Shown: positions 35,337 to 47,474 of the stretch, piece after piece | Position numbering within the stretch: position 1 is the stretch's first letter | Layout of the letters: each line of letters opens with the position of its first letter | Assembly (NCBI GenBank): GCA_019671135.1 | Contig: JAHRHY010000019.1 | Location: forward strand, 992,001-1,056,000 | From: Linnemannia hyalina | Taxonomy: Eukaryota; Mortierellomycota; Mortierellomycetes; Mortierellales; Mortierellaceae | Length of the DNA: 64,000 bases | Direction of reading: 5' to 3' | Program-made: the position numbers and the translations under genes | Notes under the pieces: generated by a model | The model's input: the letters and a program-made list of their open reading frames with translations, nothing else | Database searches by the model: none | Told to the model about the DNA's origin: nothing

Positions 35337-37139
35337 TTATGCCTTCTTGGTGGTCTTGACGGTAGAGTCCAAACCGCCCCAGAGATAGACGAAAGAAAAG
35401 ACCAACAATCCAACTCCCATGCTGGCTGCGCTGGTGTAATAGGGCTTGGCCTGAGAGATGAAGCGAGGGTACTGGTCGTGGCGGAAGGGGTGGATACCAA
35501 CAGTCGTCACGCTTTCAATATAGGTCAAACCGGGGCGCTTGTAGTTGACCATGAACTTGAACACTCCGTACTGGTCGGGCAACTGCAAGGTGGTGGTGAA
35601 GGTGCCGACAGTCGACTGGTCATTCAACTCGAGCTGTTCAAGGGTTTTGCGAACGTAGGGATCTAACATGATCAACTCCAGCTGAACATCGTCGGCAGAG
35701 AAAGGGTGCCACTCGCCCTCATGGTACTCGGCCAACGAGATCGTGTACGTCTAATTAGATTCACAGAATAAAGGTTAATCGCCTTGATTATCATTAAACC
35801 AGAAGATTCAACATATCGTTCAATTGAACATAACAAGAACGCACCATGTTGTCCTTGATACGGTAGTGGGCGGGGGCCTCCTCCTCGCCAACCTTGTGGT
35901 GCTGAACGGCAACGACATCCAGAGCGCTCTTTTCCTGGAAGGTCCACTTGGTCAATTCCTCGATAAACTTGCGGTTTCCGCTGACAGTCCTAAAATAGTG
36001 AGAGGCAAAAGTGCGCATTAGCTACCATTATTTTCCAAGTGGGTTCCATCCAATGCTACATGAAAGAAACAATGACAACGTTAACTTACTCCTTGTCACC
36101 TTGCTTCTTGGGGGAGGCACTAAAGAAGGCATCTGACAGCATATCAGTAGAACCCAAGAACGCAATACGGGCATTGTTACGGGCCTGCATCACCGAGACC
36201 AAGCTAATGTCCTTGCCGGCGATCAAGGGATCCTGATCAGCACTCTCGTCCAAGTTGACTGACTCCCACGAATACGCCTCCTGAGGGGCCCAAAGGATGG
36301 GGGTCAAGAGCGAGTTCTTAGGGTTGACAGAGTGGCCGATACCACGGAACAAGATAGGTCCGGGCAATTTATCCTGAGGGACAATGGCATCGATCTTGGA
36401 CATGTGGCTCGAGGGGTCGACGACGATCGTGTCGTGCTTGGCCTGGCCCAATTCCTTGTCGTAATTGAAGTGGTCCAAGACGGAGGTGTAGCGGTTATCG
36501 AACTCGACATCAAACTCACGAGACAGTTCGCGGAGAGGGTTTGCCAACTCGGAGGATCCTGCCAAAATGACATTGCCGCCTTCTGCCATGAATCCGATCA
36601 CTTCCTTTGCGTTCATTCCCTTGGGATACTCTATTGTGTTCAGAGAAGATGGAAGGAGGTAATTGATCCGACGGTTAATCACCTTGATGTTGATAGCACT
36701 GTACGCGACGACACTACACTATCGCAAGAGACGACTCAGCTTGGTCACGAACCCTTCATGTTGGGAGCGAGGAAAATGAGATGGTCATAGAGGCGACGGT
36801 CGTATTTGGTCAAGGAAACGGGCGTGCTGACATCGTTAAGGGTGAGGTTGAAGTGGCGTCCTATATTTCCATCGCAAACACGTTCGTGGAGAAAAAGATG
36901 AATGGTTAAGTCGAGACGCGACGAGATGATGAAAGACCTCAGTAAGAACAAAAAAGTGTCAGCAATGGTTCCTGCTGAGCAGCAATGAAGCTATTACCCT
37001 CGAGGTCACTCCAGAGTTCGGTGTAGATGAGAACGTCGTCGAGGGTATCGAGGAGGACGAGGGTGCGGAGTCCAGTGAGGGACGTGGCCTGGGCCACCAG
37101 TGCCATGGCCAGAGTAGACAGGAGGATGGATGCGCGCAT
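35337..37139 (-). CDS. WBP1: oligosaccharyltransferase 48-kDa subunit Wbp1/OST48
   Basis: A subunit of the ER oligosaccharyltransferase that N-glycosylates nascent proteins. Five exons (36998–37139, 36753–36860, 36090–36630, 35845–35989, 35337–35750) give 449 aa, the usual length. A cleavable signal peptide (MRASILLSTLAMALVAQA) is followed by the DDOST luminal domain (VLLDTLDDVLIYTELW, GGNVILAGSSELANPLREL, ILFRGIGHSVNP, QARNNARIAFLGSTDMLSD). One membrane helix (about 415–435) and a short Lys-rich tail ending KTTKKA follow. The second intron starts with an unusual GTTCGT. A shorter 50-nt intron (36699–36748) would also stay in frame and add about 28 aa, but family spacing favours the long one. 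Confidence 0.92.
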
Positions 37140-37490
37140 TGTGTTTTATCTATGTCGTCTGTTGGAGGTGGATGCTGCTGCTACTCCTCGGTTGTTATTT
37201 GTTGGTGGTTGTTTCGTCGAGTCCTGGGATGATGACGAGTGAAAAAATATTGACGACGGAGGTGCGAGTGGTGAAAGAAGAAGAAGAAGAAGAAGAAAAA
37301 GGACGCGAACAAAAGGAAAGAAAGATGCAAAGTGTCTGGCTGTACAAGGAAGAACGTTCACTCAAAAGACGTTGCTTCTCACACCCTGTCTGTCTGCGAG
37401 AACAAAGGGCAGTTGAAGATATTCATCCAAGCCACTCCTGACCAATCGATCCGTCGGCCATCCAATCTTGCGCCAACGCATCAAATCTTT

Positions 37491-37544
37491 GAATTAATTT
37501 CTGGTTGAATTAATTTCTGGTTGAATTAATTTCTGGTTGAATTA
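37491..37544. repeat. 16-bp tandem repeat, 3.4 copies
   Basis: The unit GAATTAATTTCTGGTT occurs three times without change, at 37491, 37507 and 37523, followed by a partial copy. Each unit contains the palindrome AATTAATT. It lies about 350 nt upstream of the WBP1 start. Confidence 0.95.
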
Positions 37545-37814
37545 GCCCCACGCCAAACACGATTCTTTATCCCAACGTTGTTCATGAAGCTAAACTCCAA
37601 GACAAATAAACAGTTCAAAAGGTACAGGGATCCTTTTGACGGACATCATTCCACTGAGGGCTATCTTTACCTTATGTGAATCTTCTTGTAAGAGCTGCAC
37701 ATGTTCGCAGGCGAGGCAACTAAAAAATCCGCACTCAACCCGCGACAATACAAACAAACGAAAAATACGCACAACATGCATGATTGCAAAAGAGAGGACG
37801 GAGGGGAGCCTGTT

Positions 37815-38223
37815 CCTATCGCAAGATGCCTGCTTCGGTAGGAGGGTACTGCGACTTTGGCCTTATCAGCGAGGCGCTGCTGAACAGAGCCACTTAGTCT
37901 CTGAAAAGGAGTATCAATCAACACGTTCGAGGTTGACTGGAATATGACATCAGCGCGGAACATTGGGACCCCCGGCACCCATCTCATTGACCGTGTCATA
38001 GGGAGGAGTTGTCCAAACCCAGAAAGACGAACAGAAGAACAAAGCAAATGATACAAGTAACAAACAAGCACGTGTATGCGATATAAAGTGGAGGTGAGTG
38101 GGTAGAAGGGGGAGAAAAGGGGCCTCTTCCTAATCCTGGACGCTTGTTTCGGGAAGAGGGATCTGTTCCTTTGGCGCTGGCTAGCGAGGTACTGCTAAAC
38201 AGTACCACTTTGTCTCTGAGGAG
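37815..38223. repeat. pair of diverged ~95-bp direct repeats
   Basis: Segments at about 37815–37911 and 38129–38223 align over their length at roughly 70 per cent identity by eye. Shared blocks are GCTTCGG/GTTTCGGG, AGCGAGG…CTGCT.AACAG and CTTWGTCTCTGA. They could be remnants of an old mobile element or a local duplication. Confidence 0.55.
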
Positions 38224-38638
38224 ATGCCAAGCACTTGCAAAGTTCGCTCTGGGGTGTTATATCTGGAATGAACTACAGTGGGCGTCTGGCGTCCTCAAGC
38301 GACCGTGTTTTGAGGGGGTGGGTTGTCCAGATCCTGGCAGGAATAAACCGTCAATGAGGGGAGCCAGCATTTTGTTGGGTGATTCCATGGTCCTGATTCG
38401 GAGTCGTGGATCTGTATCAGTTGAGAAGTGACAAAAAAATACGCGCTCTTGCATCTTTTTTACGCGTCAAGCGAAAATTATCTTAATTGGACCTTGCCAC
38501 CACTGCGGGATGACCGAGTTGTTGAATAGAACGGATAGGTTCTGTGTTATTTACTATTTGCCTATACAAGGAGAAATGCACTATGCTTTTTTATATTTCT
38601 AAACTGTCTAACTCTCTCGACATCTATAATTCTCGACC

Positions 38639-40959
38639 TCACAAGTCCTCAGCCAACTGCTTGGCAGAGGTGTTCAAAGTCCTCCACCTGGACCTGTAAT
38701 CATCCCAGTTGGTATATGCTCCACACATACGCCTCTTACCCGTGAAAGCCGACCGACCATGCAAACACCTCCAGTTATCGAAAATCAACACCCTACCCGG
38801 CTGAAACTTTGTCCACAACAAATTCTTCTCATCCGTGAGAACCCTATTCCAATCAAACAACGCCTCATAGAACGCATCGACTTGATGAGGTTCCAAATGA
38901 CCCATAGTCGAGCGATCATCATTGTTGAAGCGGACCTGGACTAGGTCTTGGGTTACGGGGTCATGGTTGAGGATGGGGTTTCGGCGGGGAGAGGGGACAA
39001 TGTGGGTGGAGAGGTCGCCGGCCGAGTGGGAGGGGATTCCGATTTCTGAGAGGAGTTTGTATGAGGCTGGGTGGCGTTCCTTGAGGATCTTTGCGCAGTG
39101 GAAGCCGTCGACCATTAGGTTGTGGCCGCCCTCGCCATCGTGGTGCAACAAATGGAACATCTGGAGACTACATGGTAGCAATTGGTGGTAAAAGGGAAAG
39201 AGAGTATGTCCGAGGTTAATGAATGAGTTTGGCTGAACAATGATTGGCTGGCGATTAATTTGCCACGCTGATCAAAAAATTAAGACATACCCGACGGGAT
39301 CAGTAAAATAGGTAGTATCGGTATGGGCGCCGAGGGCGAGGTCCGTGTATGCAGTGTCTCCGTGTCCAAGATCTGATGTAAAGTCCCAGAACCCACCTAC
39401 GAGAGGAACATTGTAAAAAATATATATAGGTTAAAGACGGCGTACTTTTGAATGGACTGGAATACGACATAGCAATAGATCAAGTAGCTTACCGTAGTGC
39501 GTCTCACGAATGAAGGAGATGCGCTTGGCCAATTCCTCAGTCGCCTCGGTCGTAACTGGCACTCCACTGACAAACGAGAATCCATAGACATGCTAATTGA
39601 AGTGAAAAATGGGTCATGTTAGGTGCAGTTCTCCATTATATCCCGATTCTCCAAAGACCTCTCCTGTGATTGCCAAGTCCCGAGTACTCACAATGTTGTT
39701 CAGCCATTCTGCAAGGCCCTTGTCTGACTCCATGACATCCTTGTATGCAACCTCTGGCAAGTCGGACGCGATCGAGTTGTCCCACGTCTTCTTACTAGGT
39801 GATTGAAATGAGGAGTGAAGAAAGAGACGTGTGTGAGTATAACGAAGCCAATCCAATGCCTCCCGCGTCCATATAAACAGAAAGGCGCAGTCAAAGTGCA
39901 TGCTACGACATACGGTGCTCCCTCGGGGAGGTAAGGGTCTGTGATCTTGGGGTCGTACGAGTGCCTGTTCAGCCAGGTGAATGGGTAATGACTCTTGTGG
40001 TTTTCGTGATCCCCTACGCATCGTCAATAAGAAATTGATGCGGTGTTAGTACAGTACTGGAGACATTGGGTTACACTGCATATCAATTGATGGTGTCCAT
40101 TGCAATGTTTGCGCGCTTACAGGTGATATCCAGGCCTGTGGAAGAGAGGGAGACTGACTTTGGCTTGATATCGCGTGGAATCTGCAGGAGAGAGAGTAGG
40201 AGAAAAAAAAGAGACACGGACTAAATTAGCCGTCAAACCCTCGTGCGAAAGCAAATTGATTCTGCGTGGCGCCGTTGCATATTGTTCGATGCTTCATTTG
40301 AGACATATCCCGGCTCGGGAAGATGAGAGGACTCGGCACGCGCGGGAAAATAATAATGGCTTGTTACCTTGAAGGTGTTGACGAGGCGCTGCTTGGTGAC
40401 GGAGTGGTAGCACTCGGGGCAGTGGCAATGGTCACGAAGCCAGAACGAATGGCTAAACAGAAAAGGTTTATCGCGCGTGAGACGAAAAAAAAGAGGATGA
40501 CAGGAAGTCAGCATTGGGAAACACTTTTCACCAACCCATATCCTTAGTCCGCAGCGACAATTGACCAAAGAGGTTCCTTACAAGCGGCTGGTGGTTCCGT
40601 CCTTCCAGCGAAGATGGACCTTGGAGGAGTCGACAACACTTGCGCTGCTCTGGTCCTTGATGTCAACCTGTGCCTTTAACTCCTATTTGTTTATACACAA
40701 ACGTTTTTTTTTCACTCCGTTAGCTGTCAGAGAAACAAAACAACAATTGAACACAAACAACAAAACATTGGATCCGTGGTCTAGCTGAGTGGAATTGGTA
40801 CTTTACTGTGGAATAGTGGCGATGGGTCGCGTGGGAGAGGTAATTTGGTGTTTGGAAGAGGGCGGGACGGGTTTGGCGTGGTAGAGAGCGGAGGAGAGCC
40901 TGGGATCTAGAAGGGATCGAAGGTGCTGCTGCTGTGCTCAATGGCGCTCTCTGTAGCAT
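38639..40959 (-). CDS. TMLHE: trimethyllysine dioxygenase
   Basis: An Fe(II)/2-oxoglutarate oxygenase that makes 3-hydroxy-trimethyllysine, the first step of carnitine synthesis. Nine exons (40807–40959, 40582–40682, 40368–40452, 40121–40181, 39914–40013, 39692–39794, 39493–39592, 39291–39396, 38639–39167) close in frame to 445 aa. The N-terminal ~45 aa are Arg/Ser-rich without acids, fitting a mitochondrial presequence. The N-terminal domain carries FWLRDHCHCPEC, the zinc-site pattern of this family. The iron ligands are H259 and D261 (HTD, followed by TTYF) and H406 in CLHGRSAF. The LLHHDGEGGHNLMVDGF block separates it from most other members of the group. Gamma-butyrobetaine dioxygenase is the close alternative, but RDHCHCPECYH…KQRLV fits trimethyllysine dioxygenase better. 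Confidence 0.9.
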
Positions 40960-43287
40960 TGGCAACCTAGTGGGTTGTTATTGATGATATCCATGAAGCC
41001 CGTCCACGAACGCAAGAGGTGAAAGAGGGAGGAAAAGAAGGCAATTGGAGTCAGTCAAAGATGCCAAGGAGAAAAAAGAGGAAGGAAGGAAGGTATTGCT
41101 TTGCTTCAGGCGTGACACAAAAATGTGAGTATTACCGTTGAGCTGCAGCTTTGGCGGGTGAGAGGAATGTGCGGAATAAGAGAGTCATAGTCGAGGTGCG
41201 ATGAGGAAATGGAGGGAGGTGGAGTTGAATGAGAAGAAGGGTGGAATGAACAAAGGAAAGAAAAAGAGAAGAGGAAAGAAAGTCGAAATGACGCCAAAGA
41301 AGTAATCTTTTTTTCCTTGGGTCCTTCAAAGTAGGCGTGGAGCGATGGAGAGCACTGTTTCATCGGGCAATAAGGAGACTGGATGGTTTGGAGTGGAGAT
41401 TAAGGGCATTGCAAATGAACTAGACCATCCCGAAAAGGTAATGCGGTCGATGGACATTATTGCTTATGCTGAGCTCTGTGGGTGAGAGATATTTGGTGTG
41501 GCAGATGTTGGACTCTAGGTGGGGCGGGCAAAATCATCTCCCTTTAACTTTGTTTTTCTTGTCTACTTTGTTGCTCAACGGACAAAGGGACAAGAAGCGC
41601 ACATGACCCATCGTCATCGATCGTTGCTTTGTATACACGACGATGGCTGTCGGTACGTACTAAATAATGGATTCAACGAGTAGAGAGCGTACAGCACGAT
41701 GATCTCGTCCCTGCGCCAAAGGTTCAGCCTGCCTGGGAAGAAAAGGTGCTTGTTAAGAACAACAGCCCAAAATGACATTATTTTTTCTTTCTCTTCATCA
41801 ATTGCTATTTCCCTCTCCTTTGAAGTGAGTTTGAACACATCATTGAACACATCGTTGCTTGAAAGATCAGTGATCATTGAACATCAATCAAATATGAATT
41901 GGATATGAGCGAAGGGACGGATGGATTCCGTTTCAACCACGCCAAAGAAAAAGACTCATGCAAGGGCGGATAAAATAGTCCGCTGTACTCTTCAATGCAC
42001 TAGAACGAATGGTTCGTGCCCTAGATTGGGGCGCACACTCTCCTACTTACATTGAAGTTATTGAACGCATTGGCGCTCTTCGTTTTCATCTTGTTGTAAT
42101 TGGTGTATGCTGTGACGCAACGCAACCAATGCTCTGCTTGTTCTGTGGTTTAGAGTATGTCATTGACACACCTATTGTGTTTCAATCAGATATAATAAGG
42201 TAGTAACAAAAGAAAGGATCCGTAAGAGGACATGGGGCGTGGAGGATCGAGTGGTTGGCCAGGCCTGGTCCTCCCTCCTTTCTTTTGTCCTCTTGTTGTG
42301 GTGCATGTGTATATGTGTCTGTCTCCTCCCTGGGAAACAAACCAACGAACAACTGGCATCCATTTTATTGTTATTGTTCACTGTTCATTGACTGACACAC
42401 GTAACTACAGCGAGTCAAGGGACCTCATTCATTGAGCTCTTTCTCACAGCTTTCTGTCTCCTTTTTCTTTGTCCTTTCTTTTCATTCTTCCTTCCTCAGC
42501 CCACAGCTTACGAGCTTCTTTCATCTTTGTTGATGCTGTCAATGGATTGAGAAAATATATCCTTTTCTGTGGCTCCTCAAATGAAGAAGGAAAGAAACCC
42601 CCTTTGTTTTTTTTCTTGCGTTATGTGTGCAGGTGGGTGTGTGCGAGTGTGTCTTTAACCTGTCCGTCTGTTGCCATCTGTGCGCCATAGTGGTTTTTAT
42701 TTTTATTTTGGCTCGTCTTCTCCACACGACCATCCACTTTTATTTTCAGAGAGGCAGACAAGACAGCGCAGACATACCTCGCAACAGTGTATGGATATGT
42801 ACACTTCAGCCAAGTGAGATGTGGTCTACTGTAGGTAAAGTAAAGTAGCCACCAAGGAGTAATAAGTCATGATGTACAATGATGGCAAAGAGGAGAAGAC
42901 GAGTCATGTTTATTTCAGCCAAGAGGCCAAGAGGGCATTAATAGCCATATCCATCGCAGGTATCCATGCGGACAAATACCTCCCCCGTCCTGGACCCGTG
43001 CAAAACTCCCTGGTCGTTTTCCTCCGTGTTTTTCTATTCTTATTTCCTTATTTCTCCCTCACTGTCTCTCTTTTTTCTCCTTCTTCTCTTCTCTCTCTCT
43101 TCTTCTCTTCCTTCACTCTTTTGTTCTTTTCATCCCTTCACTTTCATACATCTCGTCTCTCCTTTGTCTCTCTCCTTCTCTTCGCGCTACCCTTTATATA
43201 CATCTCCCTTCCTCTCCCACCTTTCTCTCTTCTTCCCTTCCCCTCTCTCACCCTCACTCACATACACACAAAAAGCTTTGATCCACA
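40960..43287. promoter_or_regulatory. divergent intergenic region between TMLHE and F-box gene
   Basis: 2.3 kb between two outward-facing genes. About 41010–41360 is pyrimidine-rich on the minus strand (the dioxygenase leader), and 43010–43270 is pyrimidine-rich on the plus strand (the F-box gene leader). The middle shows no gene. Confidence 0.5.
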
Positions 43288-45018
43288 ATGATGATGGCCC
43301 AGCAGACCCCCAACCCTCAGCTGACCATGGACCGCAGGGCTTACTCTGCATCCTCCGTCGACAGCCATCGCCGCGCAATGTCCTACGACGCCAACAACTC
43401 CTTTGCCCAAAACGACGACGAATCAAACTCAATCCCCCTCCAGCCCTACGACAACACTCAAAACAACCAACAGTCCTCAGCCTCATACGAGCCCCAGACC
43501 CAGCACCAGCTCCAACTCCAGTCCAACGCATCCTCCTCCGTCCCTTCCTCCTCTGCTCGTCTCGGTCGCTCGCTCTCGCTCTTCCGTCGCCAAAATCGCC
43601 TCCCCGGTCAATACACCCAGGGCACTGTCCCCCCCATCCCCCAGGTGCCCATCCTCCAGCACTCTGGCAAGTCTGCCTCGCCCCTCCTCCGCCTCGACGA
43701 TCCCATCCTCATCCGTATCGCCCGCAACCTCAACTTTGACCAGCTTATGGAGTTCTCTCACCTCTCCCGACGCTGTCGTGCCATCACCGCTAAGACTTTA
43801 ACGCTAATCCTCCAGCGCACCGTCCTCAAGGCCACCCTCTGTCAGGAACGCAAGGCCGTCTTCTCGCTCGAGTTCATCTTCCAGCACCTCGACCCGGCCT
43901 CACTCCAGGCCGTCTTCAGAGCGTCCCAACTCAAATCCAGACGCTACTTTGAAAACACGGCCTTGGCCCGCCCTGTCGTTCAAGCCTTGACGCTTGTTAC
44001 TCCCCACGGATCCCACCACCCCATCTTCAGACTCGGCGGCTTCGAACCTCCTCGCGACGGCGTCGATTCCATGACCGATCGAGACCTCGAGCGGGCAACG
44101 ACCCTCCTTGGACGTCCCTTTGAACTCGACATCAAGGAGAAGGGCTACTATCGCGTTTCCCCCACCACCTCGGCCATGGTCGACACCCCCTTCTTCCCCT
44201 CTCAACCCCTTCTGGACCCTCTGGTCCCTATTGTCATGGAGGGAGCCACTCACGGGCCCCCTTCGTGGGAGATGATGTACAAAGTCGACCTCCTCCCACC
44301 CAACTATCCCCAACGAGTTCAGCAACAGCAGGAAAAGATCTACCAGGAGCAGGTCCGGCAAGCTGCCTTGACTGGACAGCAACCCCCTCCACCCCCTGCC
44401 TCCTCAACTCGCATTGCCCATGTTGCTTCAGCCCAATCCCCTACGACGGTAGGCTTTGTGCCTCTCCCAGCCATCAAGTCGGGACCTAACCTGCGCTCGC
44501 TCATCCCGGAACCTTCGCCCCTCTCTGGAAACGACTCAAAGGACGGTAGCAAGCTCAAGCGCAAACCAACTGTCGTTCGACCTCCGCCTGAGGGTTGGGG
44601 TCCTCTCCCTCCCGTTGCTCCTCCACCACCAGTCCCTGCCTCGATGACCTATCAGCTCGGCACTCGGACAGTTCTCGACAATGGCCACAACCACAACCAC
44701 AACAACTCACACTCTCAAACCGCAGGCGGCATCCCCATGTCGCCCACTTCAGCAGCGGCTGCAGCACCTTCATGTCTCGAACCCGAATTGGCCGAGGAGA
44801 CGGAACGTTTCTTGACGTTGCTGTTTATCCAGTTCCCTATCCAGACTTTGTTCCCATACACAGCAACGGCACTCGGCCGGAGGGGTAGTAACAGTAACGG
44901 CATTGGTGGGTGGATGGCCAAGTCCAAGCTTGGGCGGTCCTTGACTCAAAAGAAGAAGCCTAGCGTTGACTACCGGAGGAGTACCGCCACTTCCAGTTAT
45001 TCACCGTTGGAGCAATAG
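43288..45018 (+). CDS. F-box-like protein, 576 aa
   Basis: A single-exon gene starting at the first of three consecutive ATG codons. Residues ~131–170 (DPILIRIARNLNFDQLMEFS, then HLSRRCR) fit an F-box helix bundle, which would recruit the protein to an SCF ubiquitin ligase through Skp1. There are no C-terminal WD40 or leucine-rich repeats. Instead residues ~180–330 look folded, and the rest is Pro/Ser/Gln-rich with an HNHNHNN patch. Near the end a short hydrophobic segment (FLTLLFIQFPIQTLFPY) precedes a basic tail. The N-terminal 130 aa are Gln/Asn/Ser-rich and probably disordered. The substrate is unknown, and the F-box call rests on pattern alone. Confidence 0.75.
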   Translation: MMMAQQTPNPQLTMDRRAYSASSVDSHRRAMSYDANNSFAQNDDESNSIPLQPYDNTQNNQQSSASYEPQTQHQLQLQSNASSSVPSSSARLGRSLSLFRRQNRLPGQYTQGTVPPIPQVPILQHSGKSASPLLRLDDPILIRIARNLNFDQLMEFSHLSRRCRAITAKTLTLILQRTVLKATLCQERKAVFSLEFIFQHLDPASLQAVFRASQLKSRRYFENTALARPVVQALTLVTPHGSHHPIFRLGGFEPPRDGVDSMTDRDLERATTLLGRPFELDIKEKGYYRVSPTTSAMVDTPFFPSQPLLDPLVPIVMEGATHGPPSWEMMYKVDLLPPNYPQRVQQQQEKIYQEQVRQAALTGQQPPPPPASSTRIAHVASAQSPTTVGFVPLPAIKSGPNLRSLIPEPSPLSGNDSKDGSKLKRKPTVVRPPPEGWGPLPPVAPPPPVPASMTYQLGTRTVLDNGHNHNHNNSHSQTAGGIPMSPTSAAAAAPSCLEPELAEETERFLTLLFIQFPIQTLFPYTATALGRRGSNSNGIGGWMAKSKLGRSLTQKKKPSVDYRRSTATSSYSPLEQ

Positions 45019-45942
45019 ATGATTAATTGCTTGTTTTATTAGTGTAGTTCCTTTTACTTTTTTTTTCTTACTTGAAAGCATCGTCTGAGGTTTGGCGATG
45101 TCATTCTCTTACATACTTCCTCCCCCTTGTCTCTCAATTACTTCATATCATTAAAAACAACAGAGGCCCATTACTGCCTCATATACCAATACCTCCTCAT
45201 CGTGCGCTCTTTGTTCGTTGCTTACTGACCAACTCTTTCACTGTGCTGTTTATTGGCCTTCTAGTCAGTCAGATGGCGAGTGGTGGCAATCGTCTGCTCT
45301 CACTTTTATTTTCCATTGCGCTTTTTTGTGTTTTGCCACCATGAGAGCTCTTTTCTCTTTTTTTCTTCTCACCTGTTCTGTCCTCTTTTTTCTGAACCTG
45401 TAAGGCTGGAACTGACAAATAGATCTGGGCGTGCACGAAAAAAAAACACCAGCAGGATTTTCAAATAGGGAAAAACGTTCAGCTGGCCATTCTTGATTTT
45501 AGTTTCTTGTCGCACAAATCGAGCGGAGGTCCTGGGTCCCTGGACCAGGCATATCCCATTTTCAGCCTACCCTCTCATTCCCCTTGTTTTTTTTTTTTTT
45601 TTTTGTTCCCATCCACCCCCAATGTAAATTGCATTTTAGATTGCATTTTTTTTAATCCAAATATTGAGAATTGAGAGAGAAGGAGGAAGGGAACTTGTTG
45701 TTATTTTCTAAGAAGGATCTGATAATTGCTTCCCGGGATTTCTCTTTTTCTCTCCGACGATCGTCGCAATTAGCATGTGGCCTTGCCAAACAGCAGGGGT
45801 ATCATGAATAGCAATCCATTGATCAAAGAAGAATGTACTGAACGACGTTTTTCTTATGTATTTATGGCGCCAAGTCTATGAACAAAAAAAGTTGGGAAAA
45901 AAAAGGTTGAACAACAAAAAGAAAGTAAAGCAAAATGACGGA
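45019..45942. other. convergent intergenic region
   Basis: 924 nt between the ends of the F-box gene (+) and the glycine-rich membrane protein gene (−). It is T-rich with a run of 18 T at about 45587–45604. No gene is seen. Confidence 0.5.
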
Positions 45943-47474
45943 CTACATAGCATCACCATATTGGTTCTTATGACGCGAAGGCCGGTTCTCCAGATCCTCC
46001 CGCGTCCTTGGGAACTCACTCGGTCCATCAACAACAGTCCCAGTACCACTCACGCCAACAAACCCATCCCCTCCAGCTTCACCCTTGCGAATTTTGTCCC
46101 AGTGCGACGTTTTCGTAGATGAAGAGGTAGTACTTGGCCGCTTTGAATCAGAGCCCAACCCGTCGTGGTGCCGGTGATCATGGTCGTCGTGGTCGTCAGA
46201 GGGTGAGTCGTTAGTGGAACGGGCACGGGAACCGCCTTGCCGGACATCGTTCCAAGCAGAACGGGGCATATTCTGTTGTCGGATCTGAGACCATCCTGGT
46301 GAGTTGTTGTGTAGTTCTTTTGCCTTTTGATCTACATATGCCCATGCTGTTATTTTTTTGAAAGGTGAACAAGTAAAAAAATGTGGAAGAAGTTGGAGTG
46401 GATTAATTTTAGATCTGCATTCTGATAATAGGGTGTCCAAAGGGGTTTAGCCCTTGTGCGTCATTCTTTTTTTTGTCCGATCCCTCAAATGAAACACGTC
46501 CTCTTTGTTCTTTCTCTTCACTACAAAACAAACAAAAGCAACTGAAAGAAGAAACATATGTCTTACCACTGTCTTGACGAGCGGTACTGGAATCAGAGCT
46601 ACCAGGATCCCGTCCACCATGGTATCCATCCCCATCCTTGAACCCTTGCTCAGGATGAACTTGCTGCGCGACCGCATCATCGCTCATCAACTCTGAACCC
46701 AGACGCGGTTGGATCGGGAATCGTTGTGTCCCTGCAGATGACATGCTTGCCGCACGGTCGTGTTGCATTGGTCCACCGCTCCTTCGTGGTCCTGCTGGTG
46801 CTCCTGCTGCCGCCGCCGCTCCTTCCTCCCTATAAGGTGGAAGTTAAGGATGTTAGAAGGTTGAAAAGGGTATCTTTTTGGATCGCTGTAGTACATGTGT
46901 CGTGTTGGTTTGGGGATAAATGGAAGTCGTACCGAACTTCTTGGACAATGTGGATGACGCGTTGGAAGTTGGGGATGGACTGAATGGTCCGGACACTGGC
47001 CATGGCGCCCATAATAATGCCCATTTGCGACCCGATCAAGAAGCCTCCCACTCCTATCGCAATCACCTGCAGTCCCTTGAAGTTCTTTGCCCTCGCTAAT
47101 ATCATTGCAATCGGAAAAAAAAATATAAGTATCGTCAACTCCTTGTTGCTCTCCTTGCATATTTTGTTTCTTGATTTTGGTGCGTGGTGGATAGAAGTAA
47201 TTGAGGGATGCTTACCGAGCATGAGTCCTGCAGCACCTCCAATGACCGACCCTCCCGTAGCTATTGATCAACGTTAAATGCACACAAAAAAAAGGCACAG
47301 ACAGGTCAGCGCCAGCAAAAGTCGGTAGCAAAACCGTATATTCCAAGAAACGTGAGAGTGCTTACTGTAGGATGAGAGCTGCTCTTTGGCCTTCTCGACG
47401 GTCTTGATCTCCTCGTCCGTGAAGCGCTCGCTCTTCATCTTTTCCGATATCTTTGCGTACACGTTGTCCGGCAT
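45943..47474 (-). CDS. small glycine-zipper membrane protein, 327 aa
   Basis: Not recognised with certainty. Five exons (47366–47474, 47216–47260, 46933–47095, 46567–46829, 45943–46346) join in frame. After a charged N-terminal helix (about residues 1–36) come two hydrophobic Gly-rich stretches, about 37–51 (TTGGSVIGGAAGLML) and 59–83 (VIAIGVGGFLIGSQMGIIMG). Their GxxxG spacing suggests a membrane hairpin. The rest is Ala/Pro then Ser/Asp/His-rich and probably cytosolic or matrix-facing. Tryptophan motifs AWAYVDQKAKEL, SAWNDVRQ and HWDKIRKGE recur. The overall plan recalls OCIA-domain and other small inner-mitochondrial-membrane proteins, but I would not assign it. It is head-to-head with a PTPMT1-like gene, a mitochondrial enzyme. 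Confidence 0.75.

Larger units (their letters stand above)
37140..38638. other. intergenic region with repeats, no gene
   Basis: About 1.5 kb between the WBP1 start and the trimethyllysine dioxygenase stop codon. The first 250 nt are the WBP1 leader, with an AGA run at about 37280–37300. The rest contains a 16-bp tandem repeat and a pair of diverged direct repeats, described separately. One open frame at 38144–38431 (+) has mixed composition but no recognisable family or start context. Confidence 0.5.

Noticed and set aside
38144..38431. Open frame of 95 aa in the WBP1–TMLHE gap
   Set aside because: Mixed composition but no known family, no leader and a non-ATG-like context. It overlaps one of the diverged repeats.
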